Part shown: in pieces, positions 18,226-27,916 of the stretch
How the letters are laid out: every line of letters starts with the position of its first letter
Position numbering within the stretch: the stretch's first letter is position 1
Translations under genes and position numbers: made by a program
DNA from: Pelagimonas sp050633425
GTDB taxonomy: Bacteria; Pseudomonadota; Alphaproteobacteria; Rhodobacterales; Rhodobacteraceae
DNA: 64,000 nucleotides
Direction: 5' to 3'
Assembly (NCBI RefSeq): GCF_050633425.1
Contig: NZ_JBOEGM010000025.1
Coordinates: 1-64,000, forward strand
Notes under the pieces: model-generated
The model's database searches: none
The model's input: only the letters and a program-made list of their open reading frames with translations
What the model was told of the DNA's origin: nothing

Positions 18226-18651
18226 ATGCAAATACTAGATGACCTAGACCGCCAATTGATTTCCATCCTTCGTGAGGATGGCCGTGCACCGATCTCCAAA
18301 TTGGCGACAATTTTGAGCGTGTCACGCGCCACAGTACAGGCCCGGCTGGACCGATTGCTAGACAGCGGCGCGGTATTGGGGTTCACCATCCGTGCCCGTC
18401 AAGAGCATGGGCCGGATGGAGTGCATGCGATGATGATGATCGAAGTGTCGGGCCATTCGACCAGCGCAGTGATCCGCCGCCTGCGCGGGGTCCCAGAGTT
18501 GCGCCAGTTGCATTCGACAAATGGCAAATGGGATCTTGTGGCGCAGCTTACGGCCGACAGCCTGCCTGATTTCGATCGGGTTTTGCGGGTGGTGCGACAA
18601 ATCGAAGGCATCACGAATAGCGAGACCTCGATCCTACTCAGCTCAGTTTAA
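18226..18651 (+). CDS. Lrp/AsnC family transcriptional regulator
   Basis: A 141-residue regulator. The N-terminal helix-turn-helix (ILDDLDRQLISILREDGRAP, then ISKLATILSVSRATVQARL) is followed by a RAM effector-binding domain with the HSTNGKWDLVAQLTADSL core. It is transcribed divergently from the ctlX-arginase-ornithine cyclodeaminase operon with a 129-base shared promoter region. It therefore most likely senses arginine, ornithine or citrulline and controls that operon, as PutR- and ArgR-like Lrp proteins do elsewhere in alphaproteobacteria. Confidence 0.92.
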   Translation: MQILDDLDRQLISILREDGRAPISKLATILSVSRATVQARLDRLLDSGAVLGFTIRARQEHGPDGVHAMMMIEVSGHSTSAVIRRLRGVPELRQLHSTNGKWDLVAQLTADSLPDFDRVLRVVRQIEGITNSETSILLSSV

Positions 18652-19101
18652 GACCTGGCGCTGTTCGCCTGAGTGATCGAAAACAGCCCCGGACGCCTAG
18701 GCGTTTTTGCAGACATATTTCTGGTCGACGGTTTAATGTCGTCTTCCGAGACTTTGCTCAAGCCAATCGACCCCTTTAGATACCTAACAAGCCAACGCAT
18801 TGGGTGGCATCCCTTTTCGTAGTAGATGCATTAATCACCCTACGATCCAATCGAGATTTTGCAAAACGTGCGGCGGCGCGGCAGGTATGAAACCCCTGCT
18901 CAGATCAAGGTTTGTCACTGCGTTTCAATTTTCCAGCCAAGAGTTACCTCAGGGCACATAGGTGCCAGAAAATCTAGACAATGCCTTGGACACCACACCA
19001 CCTCGGTGCCGCTTTCGAAAAACCGCTTGGCAACGGATCCCTGCATGTCGGCGAAAACACCATGCCTGTTCACCTCTTTTCACGTTGGTGAGTGCCGGAG
19101 C
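18652..19101. other. 450-base interval without a recognisable gene
   Basis: No convincing coding frame on either strand. Near 18692-18706 the palindrome ACGCCTAGGCGT followed by TTTTT may be a weak terminator for the Lrp/AsnC gene. The remainder has mixed composition and could be a decayed segment, but I see no identifiable remnant. Confidence 0.4.
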
Positions 19102-19839
19102 CTATGTCCAACCGCCATCAATCGTGAAATCCTGTCCAGTGCACATGCGGCTGTCATCCGACGCCAAAAACAAAACCAGCGCGGCCGCGTCTTCGGGTTG
19201 AATTTCTCCTTTTAACGGCTGGCTTGCCTCTAACATGCGCGCACCTTCTTCGCTCCAATGCTCTTGCTTTTGCCGTTCGGTCATCACCCAGCCAGGCAGC
19301 ACCGTATTGATACGCACGCCCGCTCCGCCGAGCTCAGTCACAAAGGACTTGGTTAACCCGTGAATGGCAGATTTCGCGGTTGTGTATCCCGGCAAGTTGC
19401 CAAACTTTACCTTCCAGGAAATCGAGCCAAAGTTAATGATACTGCCATGTTCGCGCGCCATCATACCTTCGGCCACCGCTTGAATTGCAAAAAACGCCGG
19501 GCGCAGATTGACCGCCAAAGCCGCGTCCCAACTGTCTTGTGTCACCAAACGCCAATCATGTCGAGTGTCGTTGGCGACATTATTCACAAGGACATCGACC
19601 GCACCGAAACCCGTAATGGCGGCTTGCAAGGCGGCGGTGTCGGTTACATCCACCGGTGTGAACGCCGCACCACATTCGACCGCCAGTTTTTGCCCGGCGT
19701 CGTCGGCAATATCAACGAAACCCACCACAGCGCCCTGCCCGGTAAAGGCCCGCACCATAGCAGCCCCGATGCCCGAGGCACCGCCGGTGATAAAAATCCG
19801 CTTGCCGGCAAGGCTGGGATAGCTGGCGAAGTTTGTCAT
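19102..19839 (-). CDS. SDR family oxidoreductase
   Basis: A 245-residue classical short-chain dehydrogenase. It has TGGASGIGAAM (about residues 17-27), NNVAND in place of the usual NNAG, catalytic serine in NFGSISW, YTTAK, and a C-terminal GQDFTIDGGWT. Close relatives act on sugars such as L-rhamnose, L-fucose or galactose. The SMP-30 lactonase and sugar ABC transporter lie 3-9 kb away, with a chemoreceptor in between. A sugar dehydrogenase making the lactone that SMP-30 opens is therefore plausible but not proven. Confidence 0.85.
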   Translation of the reverse strand: MTNFASYPSLAGKRIFITGGASGIGAAMVRAFTGQGAVVGFVDIADDAGQKLAVECGAAFTPVDVTDTAALQAAITGFGAVDVLVNNVANDTRHDWRLVTQDSWDAALAVNLRPAFFAIQAVAEGMMAREHGSIINFGSISWKVKFGNLPGYTTAKSAIHGLTKSFVTELGGAGVRINTVLPGWVMTERQKQEHWSEEGARMLEASQPLKGEIQPEDAAALVLFLASDDSRMCTGQDFTIDGGWT

Positions 19840-20133
19840 ATTTCATTCAATCCTGTGTCGCTTCACGGCCCGGAATGCGATTGCCGTTTGGATTATACTA
19901 ACAGGATTTCAAAAGGTAGAGCACGGGATCAATATGGGCATTTTGCGGCGGGCGACATCTGTCGTGCATCCCTGCTATCAAAGACTACCCCGCCGCCGAA
20001 ACGAGCAACACCGGATCGGGGTCACAGCATCGGTCTTGTCCGGTCCAATGCCCCGTATGCATGGTTTGGACATGCTCCGGTTTCAGGTCACCTGCAACGG
20101 TTTGCCCCTCAACCCAGTGATCTTTTCCACCCA

Positions 20134-21933
20134 TTACCCGGCCAAGGCAACCCCCCCATCCTCCTCTGGATCTGACGAAACCTCTGGACCCTGACCTTGC
20201 TCGGACGCCAAGAACGCGCTCAGCATTCCCCTCAAACGGGTCGCCTCGCCTTGGAGTTTTTGGCAGGCATCATTCGTTTCGCTGATAACGGCGGTGTTCT
20301 GCTGCGTTACCGTATCAAGCTGCGACACACCCGTATTGATTTCTTGGAATCCTGTCGCTTGTTCCTCTGCTGAATGCGAAATCTCGGCCACAGTTTCAGA
20401 AAGCCGATTGGCGTTTTCTGTGATCAGGGTCAAGGTGCTGGCCGTGGATTGAACAAGCCTCTCTCCTTCTTGGACCTGTTCGGCGCTTTCATTGACCAGT
20501 GCTTTGATTTCGCTCGCAGATGTCGCGGCCAGCTCGGCCAACCCACGGACTTCTGAGGCGACAACCGCAAAGCCCTGTCCTGCTTCCCCGGCCCTTGCGG
20601 CCTCGACCCCTGCATTCAATGCAAGAAGACTGGTTTGGAAGGCAATATCGTCGATGGATGAGATGATCTGGTTGATCTGACTGGATGACGTCGCAATCGC
20701 GCTCATGGCATTCATGGCCAGTTCCATTTCGACACTTCCCTTTTCGGCAAATTCCCGACCTTCGCGCGCCTGCTGATCCGACCGTCGAGCCCGCTCTGCG
20801 CTGGTCTCCAATCCCGCCAGCAGCTCTTCCAATCCAGCGGCAGATTGCTCAAGCGTCGCAGCTTGGGTTTCGGCACGTCTGGCCATTTGGTCGGACATGT
20901 GGGCCAAATCCCTCGCGTTTTGGTCCACCACGCCCGAGCTTTTGTCCAGCTGATCGACCAAATCACGTAGTATGTTCGACAAAGAATTGAAGTCGTCGCA
21001 CAGGGCCAAATACGCGCCCCCAAGCTGCTCCCACTTATCCGTTTCAATGGCTTGCTTCAGGTCCCCTCCCTTCAAGCCATTCATCGCCGCGCCAAGCACA
21101 TGAAACAGCTCGACTCTCAGCTCATTTTCCTGCGTAGCCAGTTTCTCAAGCTCTTCTGCTCGGGCCAGTTTGTCGCGCAACTCTTCAAGGTTGCGTGCAA
21201 TGGTCCCCACTTCATCTTTACTAGTTGTGCCTGATATCGCCGTGTTGAAATCACCTGATGTCAGGTTTTGAATCGCCTGTGTCGCATCCGTAACCGGCGC
21301 ACTTAATCGACGGCCAAAAAACCAAGCGAACAAAGTTGCCGCAATTGTTGCGGCCAGACTGCCGATCATCAACACCGTTTCGCTTCTCGTTACCGAAACT
21401 TTGATCAACGCTTTGACCTCTGCATTGGTCACGCTCAACCTGTCTTGAAGGCCGTTCACGATATCCCTCAAATTGCCAATCAATGGTTCAATCGTGTCGA
21501 ATGTTATCTGTTTGCGATCCGCGACAGACGCAGATTTTAGCGGTCCTAAGCTGGCTTCAATATCATCCAACACAACACGCAACGTCTCCACATCTTCGAA
21601 GGAAGCAGGATCCTTGGCGGCCTGAATATCGACGTCTACAAAACGGGATTTGGCCAAATCGACCTCATCCAGCACCTCTTGCATATTGCCGCGCAGCCGC
21701 TGCAAGCCGTCGTCGTCCCCCAAAGAATACGCTAAAAGATCACCAAGTCCTTGCTCGATGTCCTCCTTCATGTCGTCTAAGCTCTTGAGTTGGGTTCCAA
21801 CAATCTGGGAATGCTTAATGCTAAAGGTGGTTTGCGCATTGATAAGCATCCCCCCGCCTGAGACAGCAAGCAACATCGCAATCAGCACCGCGGCAAACGT
21901 GAATATCTGCGTTCTCAAGGAATAGTTTCTCAT
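20134..21933 (-). CDS. Methyl-accepting chemotaxis protein
   Basis: A 599-residue chemoreceptor with an N-terminal membrane helix (about 8-30), a periplasmic four-helix-type sensor of about 150 residues, a second helix (about 185-205), a HAMP domain and a long signalling coiled coil. The hairpin tip is IDDIAFQTSLLALNAGVEAA. It ends without a CheR-binding NWETF-type pentapeptide. ATG at 21933 is preferred over an upstream TTG. No che genes are nearby, so it must signal to a remote chemosensory cluster. It implies motility, consistent with the flagellin gene at 60-61 kb. Confidence 0.93.
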   Translation of the reverse strand: MRNYSLRTQIFTFAAVLIAMLLAVSGGGMLINAQTTFSIKHSQIVGTQLKSLDDMKEDIEQGLGDLLAYSLGDDDGLQRLRGNMQEVLDEVDLAKSRFVDVDIQAAKDPASFEDVETLRVVLDDIEASLGPLKSASVADRKQITFDTIEPLIGNLRDIVNGLQDRLSVTNAEVKALIKVSVTRSETVLMIGSLAATIAATLFAWFFGRRLSAPVTDATQAIQNLTSGDFNTAISGTTSKDEVGTIARNLEELRDKLARAEELEKLATQENELRVELFHVLGAAMNGLKGGDLKQAIETDKWEQLGGAYLALCDDFNSLSNILRDLVDQLDKSSGVVDQNARDLAHMSDQMARRAETQAATLEQSAAGLEELLAGLETSAERARRSDQQAREGREFAEKGSVEMELAMNAMSAIATSSSQINQIISSIDDIAFQTSLLALNAGVEAARAGEAGQGFAVVASEVRGLAELAATSASEIKALVNESAEQVQEGERLVQSTASTLTLITENANRLSETVAEISHSAEEQATGFQEINTGVSQLDTVTQQNTAVISETNDACQKLQGEATRLRGMLSAFLASEQGQGPEVSSDPEEDGGVALAG

Positions 21934-22256
21934 GGTTTCGATCCCCAAAAAGGTGTGTTCATCACACGACTAGCTACGAGACTTATTGGTCGGCACAGTT
22001 TCAATTTCCTGAATTCTTGGGCAGATTGTCCCAGCCAACTTCGGAAAATTTTAAATGACACAAAACCGGTACAGCCTAGCAGCAAGCAAAACTTTTGGCT
22101 GATACGTCACCGCATTTTCCTTATTGTTGGGACCGTCTGTTCTTTGGCGCAGAACCGAGAACAAACTACTGAAAGTAAACACATATTTTAGGTTCGAGTG
22201 AGGCGGGCCTGTTTCATCAAACCGCCACGACTCCATTCCGACATATTCCCGCCCGC
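21934..22256. other. Interval between the chemoreceptor start and the SMP-30 gene end
   Basis: About 320 bases of comparatively A/T-rich sequence with no supported gene. It should hold the chemoreceptor promoter (minus strand) and the 3' end of the SMP-30 transcript. I see no clear terminator or operator. Confidence 0.35.
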
Positions 22257-23162
22257 TCAGCGTGCAGCCCCCTTTGCATTGACATAGATCGAACGCACGG
22301 ATGTTGTGGCACAGATGAAAAGCCGGTTTTTTTTAGGGCCGCCGAAGACAAGGTTTGAAACACATTCGTCGATTTTGATTTTACCCAAGATCGTGCCGTC
22401 AGAGGCGTAACAATGCACACCATCCCCGGCAGACGACCAAATATTGCCTTTGGTATCGACGCGAAAACCATCAAAGAGCCCGACGTCGCAAGTGGTCAAA
22501 ACCTTACTCTGACCCAAAGTTTCGCCAAGAACGGGATAGGCTCGGATAACGGCGTCATTTTGAGGGGCATGCGTTTGCCCCGTGTCGGACACATAAAGCA
22601 CTTGTTCATCCGGCGAAAACGCAAGCCCATTGGGTTGTAGGTTGTCGGTTGCGACCACGCTCATCGCCCCGGATTGATCAATGCGATAGACGTTTTGCGC
22701 CCCGATTTCTGACGCACTCGCATCTCCTTCATAGTCGCTGTCAATGCCATAGGTCGGATCGGTAAACCAAATGGACCCATCCGATTTCACCACGACATCG
22801 TTGGGGGAATTGAGCCTGGCACCTTCGAAAGTGTCGGCCAAAACCGTCATAGTACCATCATGTTCGCGGCGGCTGACAGATCGGCCACGGTGCTCACACG
22901 ACACGAGCCGCCCTTGGAGATCGACAGTGTGCCCGTTTTGATTGCGACACGGGTACTCAAATGTTGACACGTTGCCATCGCATTCGTCCCACCTGAGAAC
23001 CCGATCGTTTGGAATATCGGACCAAAGCAAATATCGACCGGCTGCAAAATAGGCTGGTCCTTCGGTCCAACGCCCCCCGGTCCATAGTGTATCAATTTGG
23101 GCAGTCTTGTGGATGAGACCCAAAAAGCGTGGATCGTGAACGTCATAGATTTGGTTTTGCAT
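22257..23162 (-). CDS. SMP-30/gluconolactonase family lactonase
   Basis: A 301-residue six-bladed beta-propeller of the SMP-30/gluconolactonase/LRE family. Metal-binding and active-site features include WTEGPAYF (Glu ligand), LNSPNDVVVKSDGSIWFTDP, LQPNGLAFSPDE and the late DGFRVDTKGNIW. It hydrolyses a sugar lactone to its aldonic acid. ATG at 23162 (MQNQIYD) is chosen over an upstream in-frame ATG at 23276, because AGGATCC precedes it and homologues start there. It is transcribed divergently from the GntR regulator and likely shares its operators. Confidence 0.88.
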   Translation of the reverse strand: MQNQIYDVHDPRFLGLIHKTAQIDTLWTGGRWTEGPAYFAAGRYLLWSDIPNDRVLRWDECDGNVSTFEYPCRNQNGHTVDLQGRLVSCEHRGRSVSRREHDGTMTVLADTFEGARLNSPNDVVVKSDGSIWFTDPTYGIDSDYEGDASASEIGAQNVYRIDQSGAMSVVATDNLQPNGLAFSPDEQVLYVSDTGQTHAPQNDAVIRAYPVLGETLGQSKVLTTCDVGLFDGFRVDTKGNIWSSAGDGVHCYASDGTILGKIKIDECVSNLVFGGPKKNRLFICATTSVRSIYVNAKGAAR

Positions 23163-23246
23163 CTTTGGATCCTGACTTGATTCTATCGAAAAAAATATAC
23201 GAGCTGCGCCGCAATTGACCATGTCTAGTATGCTAGGCACAACTAT

Positions 23247-23257
23247 TTGTTGGTCAA
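23247..23257. promoter_or_regulatory. Secondary GntR (FadR-type) operator-like site
   Basis: TTGTTGGTCAA differs by one base from the core of the stronger site at 23311-23321. It lies between that site and the SMP-30 start, where it could let the regulator control the divergent lactonase gene. Confidence 0.4.
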
Positions 23258-23306
23258 AACAGGCGCTTATGGTCAATCACTCAACCTATTATGCAACTAT
23301 TGACAG

Positions 23307-23325
23307 TTATTTGTTGGACAAATAA
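23307..23325. promoter_or_regulatory. Operator for the FCD-type GntR regulator
   Basis: TTATTTGTTGGACAAATAA is a perfect inverted repeat with eight-base arms and a three-base spacer. Its core TTGTTGGACAA fits the FadR-subfamily pattern TNGTNNNACNA exactly. It lies about 78 bases upstream of the regulator start, in the divergent SMP-30/gntR promoter region, so it is most likely the autoregulatory operator. Confidence 0.65.
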
Positions 23326-23402
23326 GAATTGATGACAGCAACGATGCTTTGCCACCGGCAAAAAAACTTGGCGGCATCAGAACTTAAGGGCAGGATGAAA
23401 CG

Positions 23403-24119
23403 TTGAATGTCAGCGATACAGAAACTCGGTCAGCTGTTGACGAAGTGGTGGATCAAATGCGTGAATTGATCGGCTCACGGGGATTGACCGTCGGTGATCA
23501 ATTGCCAACTGAGCGCGAGCTTTGTGATGCGTTTGGCGCGTCACGCAACACTGTCCGCGAAGCGATGCGCATTCTCAAAGCATACGGCATCGTCGAAGTC
23601 CGGCCCAAAGTTGGAGCGACCATTATCGACAAACGCATGGCCTCGGCCATGGATATGTTTTCCTTCAACGTCATGGACATTTCGCGCGACACTTTTGCAG
23701 ATATCCAAGGATTTCGCAGCCTATTGGAAGTGTCATCTGTGGATGAGATTTTTGAGAAAATCACACCAGAGGACATTGCCGCACTACGCCAAATAAACGC
23801 GAATATGCTTGAGGCGGACGGGGTCGATGAAGCCTCGGAACAGGATTTTCTTTTTCACACACGTCTTATTCAGGTGCTGAGAAACAAAGCGATTTTAGAC
23901 GTTTACGGCCTGATGAAGCCGGTCATTCTTAGGATCATCAAATTAGGCAAAACACGCCATACGTTTTCGGCGTCAACATTCGGTGAACATGAAAGCGTCC
24001 TGAACGCTTTGGAGGTCCGAGATCGGATCACCTACCAGTACCGGATGAAGTCGCATCTCGAGATGGGGTACGCGCAGTTTAACAAGGTTGAGCAGTTTGA
24101 GGAGACCTCAACCAGATAA
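23403..24119 (+). CDS. FCD-domain GntR family regulator
   Basis: A 238-residue regulator with an N-terminal winged helix (LPTERELCDAFGASRNTVREAMRI around residues 35-60) and a C-terminal FCD ligand-binding domain containing the His/Asp ligands in DFLFHTRLI. It appears to start with TTG at 23403, eight bases after GGCAGGA; no suitable ATG lies in frame nearby. It precedes the sugar ABC transporter by 43 bases and probably represses the lactonase and transporter until a sugar acid or lactone binds. Confidence 0.88.
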   Translation: MNVSDTETRSAVDEVVDQMRELIGSRGLTVGDQLPTERELCDAFGASRNTVREAMRILKAYGIVEVRPKVGATIIDKRMASAMDMFSFNVMDISRDTFADIQGFRSLLEVSSVDEIFEKITPEDIAALRQINANMLEADGVDEASEQDFLFHTRLIQVLRNKAILDVYGLMKPVILRIIKLGKTRHTFSASTFGEHESVLNALEVRDRITYQYRMKSHLEMGYAQFNKVEQFEETSTR

Positions 24120-24162
24120 GAAAAGCCAAACTGCAGGTCAAATTTCCAATGGGAGGAAAAAA

Positions 24163-25299
24163 ATGAAAAGTGGATACACATTTATAGCCGCTATTACCGG
24201 GGCTGTTTTGGCAACCTCGGCGGCTGTTGCTGGCCCAAAAACTGTGGACGGTCCGGGTGTCAACCCCGGCTGTTTTGCGCCTTGGGACGAAAGCACCAAG
24301 CATTTTCAATGGGAGGGGCGCGAAGGGCCATTTAGGATTGCGGTGGTCAACGGATTTGTTGGCAACACATGGCGCATCCAGATGATCAAAACCGCCAAGG
24401 CTTTTGCACAAGATCCAACAATCGCTGACAAAATCTCTGACTTCAAAGTTGTCTCCACCGGGACAGATGCGCCAGCCCAATTAGGGGCCATCGAAGACTT
24501 CATCAACCAAGGCTATGACGCAATTATCACCATCGCCGTAAGCCCCGATGGGTTTGACCGAGTTATCCGCCTGGCCGATCGCAACAACGTTGTCCTCGTG
24601 CCCTTCGACAACGTGCTCGATACCGACAAAGTCATGCAGGTCAACGAAGACCAACTGGCCATGGGGCGCGCTTACACCACCCACGTGCTGGCCGAACTGG
24701 AGAAAATTGGAAAATCCTCTGGCAAAGTTCTTGAAGTGCGCGGATTGGCGGGCAATTCGGTTGACCGCGACCGCTCCATAGGCATCAACGCGGTTCTGGA
24801 TGAGTCCGGCGGCAATTGGGAACGCGTGAGCGTCAACGGCATGTGGGACGACGGGACAGCTCAGAAAGTTGTGGCCGATGCCATTGCCGTTCATGGCGAA
24901 TTCGATGCCATTTTAGCGCAGGGCGGCACTACAGGCGTGGTTCGCGCTATGCTGGATGCCGGCCACCCAATGGTTCCGGTTTCGGGAGAAGCTGAAAACG
25001 GATATCGCAAGTTGATGGCCGAGCATTCAGACGCCGGTTTGACAGGCATTTCCATCGGTCAATCACCGGGGTTGGTTGCTATCGCAATGAAGGCCGCCGT
25101 TTCCGCTTTGGAAGGCAATGTCATGCCTCAGCTGATCTCGGTTCCGCTTCCGACGGCGACATATGCTGAGCTGGAAGATGGGCTGAACTATTGGTCAGAC
25201 CTTCCGGATAATTTCTTTACGGTCAATGAGTTCCCTCCTTGCGATGTGAACATCTCTGGTCCGGCCATCATGGCACAAGACGAAGCTGACATGAAATAA
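24163..25299 (+). CDS. Sugar ABC transporter substrate-binding protein (CUT2 type)
   Basis: A 378-residue periplasmic binding protein with a signal peptide cleaved near residues 21-23 (ATSAAVAG). The Peripla_BP_4 fold is seen in RIAVVNGFVGNTWRIQMIK, GYDAIITIAVSP and EVRGLAGNSVDRDRSIGI. An N-terminal insertion with WDESTKHFQWEG is shared by a subset of CUT2 binding proteins. ATG at 24163 is preceded by GGGAGGAAA, an excellent ribosome-binding site. It captures a sugar or polyol for the transporter encoded next; the ligand is not identifiable. Confidence 0.9.
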   Translation: MKSGYTFIAAITGAVLATSAAVAGPKTVDGPGVNPGCFAPWDESTKHFQWEGREGPFRIAVVNGFVGNTWRIQMIKTAKAFAQDPTIADKISDFKVVSTGTDAPAQLGAIEDFINQGYDAIITIAVSPDGFDRVIRLADRNNVVLVPFDNVLDTDKVMQVNEDQLAMGRAYTTHVLAELEKIGKSSGKVLEVRGLAGNSVDRDRSIGINAVLDESGGNWERVSVNGMWDDGTAQKVVADAIAVHGEFDAILAQGGTTGVVRAMLDAGHPMVPVSGEAENGYRKLMAEHSDAGLTGISIGQSPGLVAIAMKAAVSALEGNVMPQLISVPLPTATYAELEDGLNYWSDLPDNFFTVNEFPPCDVNISGPAIMAQDEADMK

Positions 25300-25361
25300 T
25301 CAGCTAAGTTTCGGGGTGCCACGATGTGGCCCCCGTTTCCCTCTCAAGAGAAATAAGGCTC

Positions 25362-26879
25362 ATGACTGAGACCAATGGATTAGTCCAATTGCAAGGCGTG
25401 TCGCGTTTCTTTGGCGGCATCACTGCGCTCAAGGACGTCGATTTTTCCTGCCAACCCGGCACCGTACACGGTATTTTGGGTGAAAATGGTGCGGGCAAAT
25501 CCACCCTCATCAAAATTCTATCAGGCGTTCTGAAACCCAGCGAAGGCCGCATGCTGCTTAATGGCAAAGACGTGACCTATGGCACGCCCTCCGATGCCAC
25601 CAAGGATGGGATCGTCTGCATTTTTCAAGAGCTGTCTTTGATCCCGGACCTATCGGTCGCCGACAATATTTTTATCGACAATCCGCCGCGTTGGATGGGG
25701 ATGATTGACCGGGCCGCACAACGGCGCATGGCGCGTAAAGTCTTGGCCCGGATCAATTGCGAAGATGTCGATCCTGACATGCCCGTACGCGATTTATCTT
25801 TGTCGCGGCGCCAGATGGTGGAAATCGCCAAGGCGTTGAGCAAGAATCCCAAGATTTTGATCCTCGACGAGGCCACCTCAGCTTTGACCAGTCGGGATGT
25901 CGAAACAGTGTATCGCCTTTTGAATGAGTTGCGAGAAGATGGCGTGGCCTGCCTGTTTATCAGCCATCGCATGCAAGAAGTTGAAGCCCTTTGTGATCGC
26001 TTGTCCGTGTTCCGAAACGGACAACATATTCACAGCTTCAACAAAGGTGATTTGACCGAAGCCGAAATCGTCAAACTGATGATCGGGCGAGACATTGAGG
26101 CCCATTACCCCCCGAAACCTACCCCACAAAAAGCCGTCAAGACTGCTCTGAAAATCCGAGACCTAACATGGGAAGATCGCCTGAAAGGCGTCAACCTAGA
26201 TGTTGGCGCGGGCCAGATCGTTGGGCTTGGTGGGCTTGATGGTCAGGGCCACAAGGAGCTGCTTTTGGGGCTGTTTGGAATCCTGCGCGGCATGCGTGGT
26301 GCGATAGAATTAAACGGCAACCCCTTCCGTCCGACCTCTCCGGCGGATTGCAAAAACGCCGCGATGGCGCTGGTGCCGGAAGACCGAAAAACCGAAGGTC
26401 TTATGCTGCAATTGTCGATAACCGACAATCTATTGCTGCCAATTTACCCAGACATATCTCGTGGTCCGATCATTGACCCAAAACTGGCTGATGATGTTGT
26501 GCAAAAAGCCATCGCTAAATTGCAAATCAAAACCAAAGACCCCGCGACGCCGGTTGAAACGCTTTCAGGGGGAAACCAACAAAAAGTTGTTATCGCAAAA
26601 TGGCTTATGCTTAATCCCGATGTCATTTTGCTCAACGATCCGACGCGGGGGATTGATGTCGGGACAAAGCAAGAAATCTATCGTTTGATGCGTGATCTTG
26701 CCGACGCAGGCAAGGCGATCCTGCTCTATTCAACGGATTACGCCGAACTCATCGGCTGCTGTGACAGGGTCTCAATCATGTATGATGGCGCTGTTGTCAG
26801 TGAGCTGGAAGGCGGTGCCCTAACAGAAGAAGCCATCATCGCGGCCTCACTCAACATTGCAGGAGGAGAAGCGGCATGA
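25362..26879 (+). CDS. Sugar ABC transporter ATPase with two nucleotide-binding domains
   Basis: A 505-residue RbsA/MglA-like ATPase. The first domain has Walker A GENGAGKST, a degenerate signature LSLSRRQ and Walker B ILILDEATSAL. The second has a degenerate Walker A (GGLDGQGHKEL), signature LSGGNQQK and Walker B VILLNDPTRGIDVG. This asymmetry, with one altered site, is normal for CUT2 transporters. It overlaps the following permease gene by four bases (ATGA), so stoichiometric translation is likely. It acts on the cytoplasmic face of the inner membrane. Confidence 0.93.
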   Translation: MTETNGLVQLQGVSRFFGGITALKDVDFSCQPGTVHGILGENGAGKSTLIKILSGVLKPSEGRMLLNGKDVTYGTPSDATKDGIVCIFQELSLIPDLSVADNIFIDNPPRWMGMIDRAAQRRMARKVLARINCEDVDPDMPVRDLSLSRRQMVEIAKALSKNPKILILDEATSALTSRDVETVYRLLNELREDGVACLFISHRMQEVEALCDRLSVFRNGQHIHSFNKGDLTEAEIVKLMIGRDIEAHYPPKPTPQKAVKTALKIRDLTWEDRLKGVNLDVGAGQIVGLGGLDGQGHKELLLGLFGILRGMRGAIELNGNPFRPTSPADCKNAAMALVPEDRKTEGLMLQLSITDNLLLPIYPDISRGPIIDPKLADDVVQKAIAKLQIKTKDPATPVETLSGGNQQKVVIAKWLMLNPDVILLNDPTRGIDVGTKQEIYRLMRDLADAGKAILLYSTDYAELIGCCDRVSIMYDGAVVSELEGGALTEEAIIAASLNIAGGEAA

Positions 26880-27916
26880 TGCACCTTCGCGCACATATTC
26901 TACGCAATCGCGGCTTCGTTGGTGCGCTGACGATGTTCCTCATCTTCTTTATTGTGTATCACATCCTGCACCCGCGTGGTTTTTCGACGGCTGTTTTCGT
27001 TCAAAACGCAAACGAAAGCGTCGCCATCGGGTTTGTCGCCATTGCGCAGACCATCCCGGTTCTCATGGGGGGCTTGGATTTGTCCGTCGGCGCAGTGATG
27101 ACTTTGGCAAACACCATTGCGTCTCATCTTGTGACAGGCACACCGTTGCAAATGGTTTTGGGCATGATTGCGACACTGTTGTTTGGGTCTGCATTTGGTT
27201 TGATGAATGGTCTGATTGTCGTTTACGGACGCATTCAACCTATTATTGCCACGCTCGCAACCGGGGCGATTGCAATCGGGTTGGCGTTGATCATTCGCCC
27301 TTCTCCGGGGGGCAACATCGACTCGGATCTCAACTGGGCCCTGACCAACGCCGTGTTTGATTTCGCCGAAACCTATGGGTTTGCTGACAATGGAAACGCC
27401 GCTTGGTTACAGCCAATCGCCAATATTCCAGTGCCTTTGATTATCATTCTCGTGGTGGGTGTTGGCGTGTGGCTCCCCTTTAAGCGCACAGTCACTGGGC
27501 GGACGATCTATGCGATCGGCTCAGCCGAGGGGGCCGCCTATATGTCAGGGCTTCCGGTCGCCCGTGCCAAGATTGCGGCTTTCACCATGGCTGGGTTCTT
27601 TGCTTCCTGTGGCGGTCTCTACCTCGCAATCCAAACGTCATCTGGCAACGCAGACATCACGCAAGCCGGAGCCTACACACTCAATTCAATCGCGGCGGTT
27701 GTTCTTGGGGGAACCTCCCTTCTGGGTGGAATTGGCGGGGCCATCGGGTCGTTGATCGGGGCAGGTATCCTGAGAGTCATCTCCTTCTACTTTCGTATCC
27801 TGTCTATTGACCCACTCTTGCAGCCGTTGATCGAGGGGATGGTTCTCTTGGCGGCGGTCAGTTTGGGGGCCCTGCGGACATTCCGCGTTAAAAACATAAT
27901 GGAGCTGTTCCGATGA
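26876..27916 (+). CDS. Sugar ABC transporter permease (first)
   Basis: A 346-residue BPD_transp_2 (RbsC-like) permease with 8-10 hydrophobic segments. Family motifs are GGLDLSVGAVM near residues 65-75 and AYTLNSIAAVVLGGTSLLGGIGG near the C terminus. It overlaps both neighbours by four bases. The unusual loop between about residues 145 and 180 (PSPGGNIDSDLNWALTNAV) is periplasmic and may shape substrate entry. Together with the second permease it forms a heterodimeric channel. Confidence 0.91.
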   Translation: MMHLRAHILRNRGFVGALTMFLIFFIVYHILHPRGFSTAVFVQNANESVAIGFVAIAQTIPVLMGGLDLSVGAVMTLANTIASHLVTGTPLQMVLGMIATLLFGSAFGLMNGLIVVYGRIQPIIATLATGAIAIGLALIIRPSPGGNIDSDLNWALTNAVFDFAETYGFADNGNAAWLQPIANIPVPLIIILVVGVGVWLPFKRTVTGRTIYAIGSAEGAAYMSGLPVARAKIAAFTMAGFFASCGGLYLAIQTSSGNADITQAGAYTLNSIAAVVLGGTSLLGGIGGAIGSLIGAGILRVISFYFRILSIDPLLQPLIEGMVLLAAVSLGALRTFRVKNIMELFR

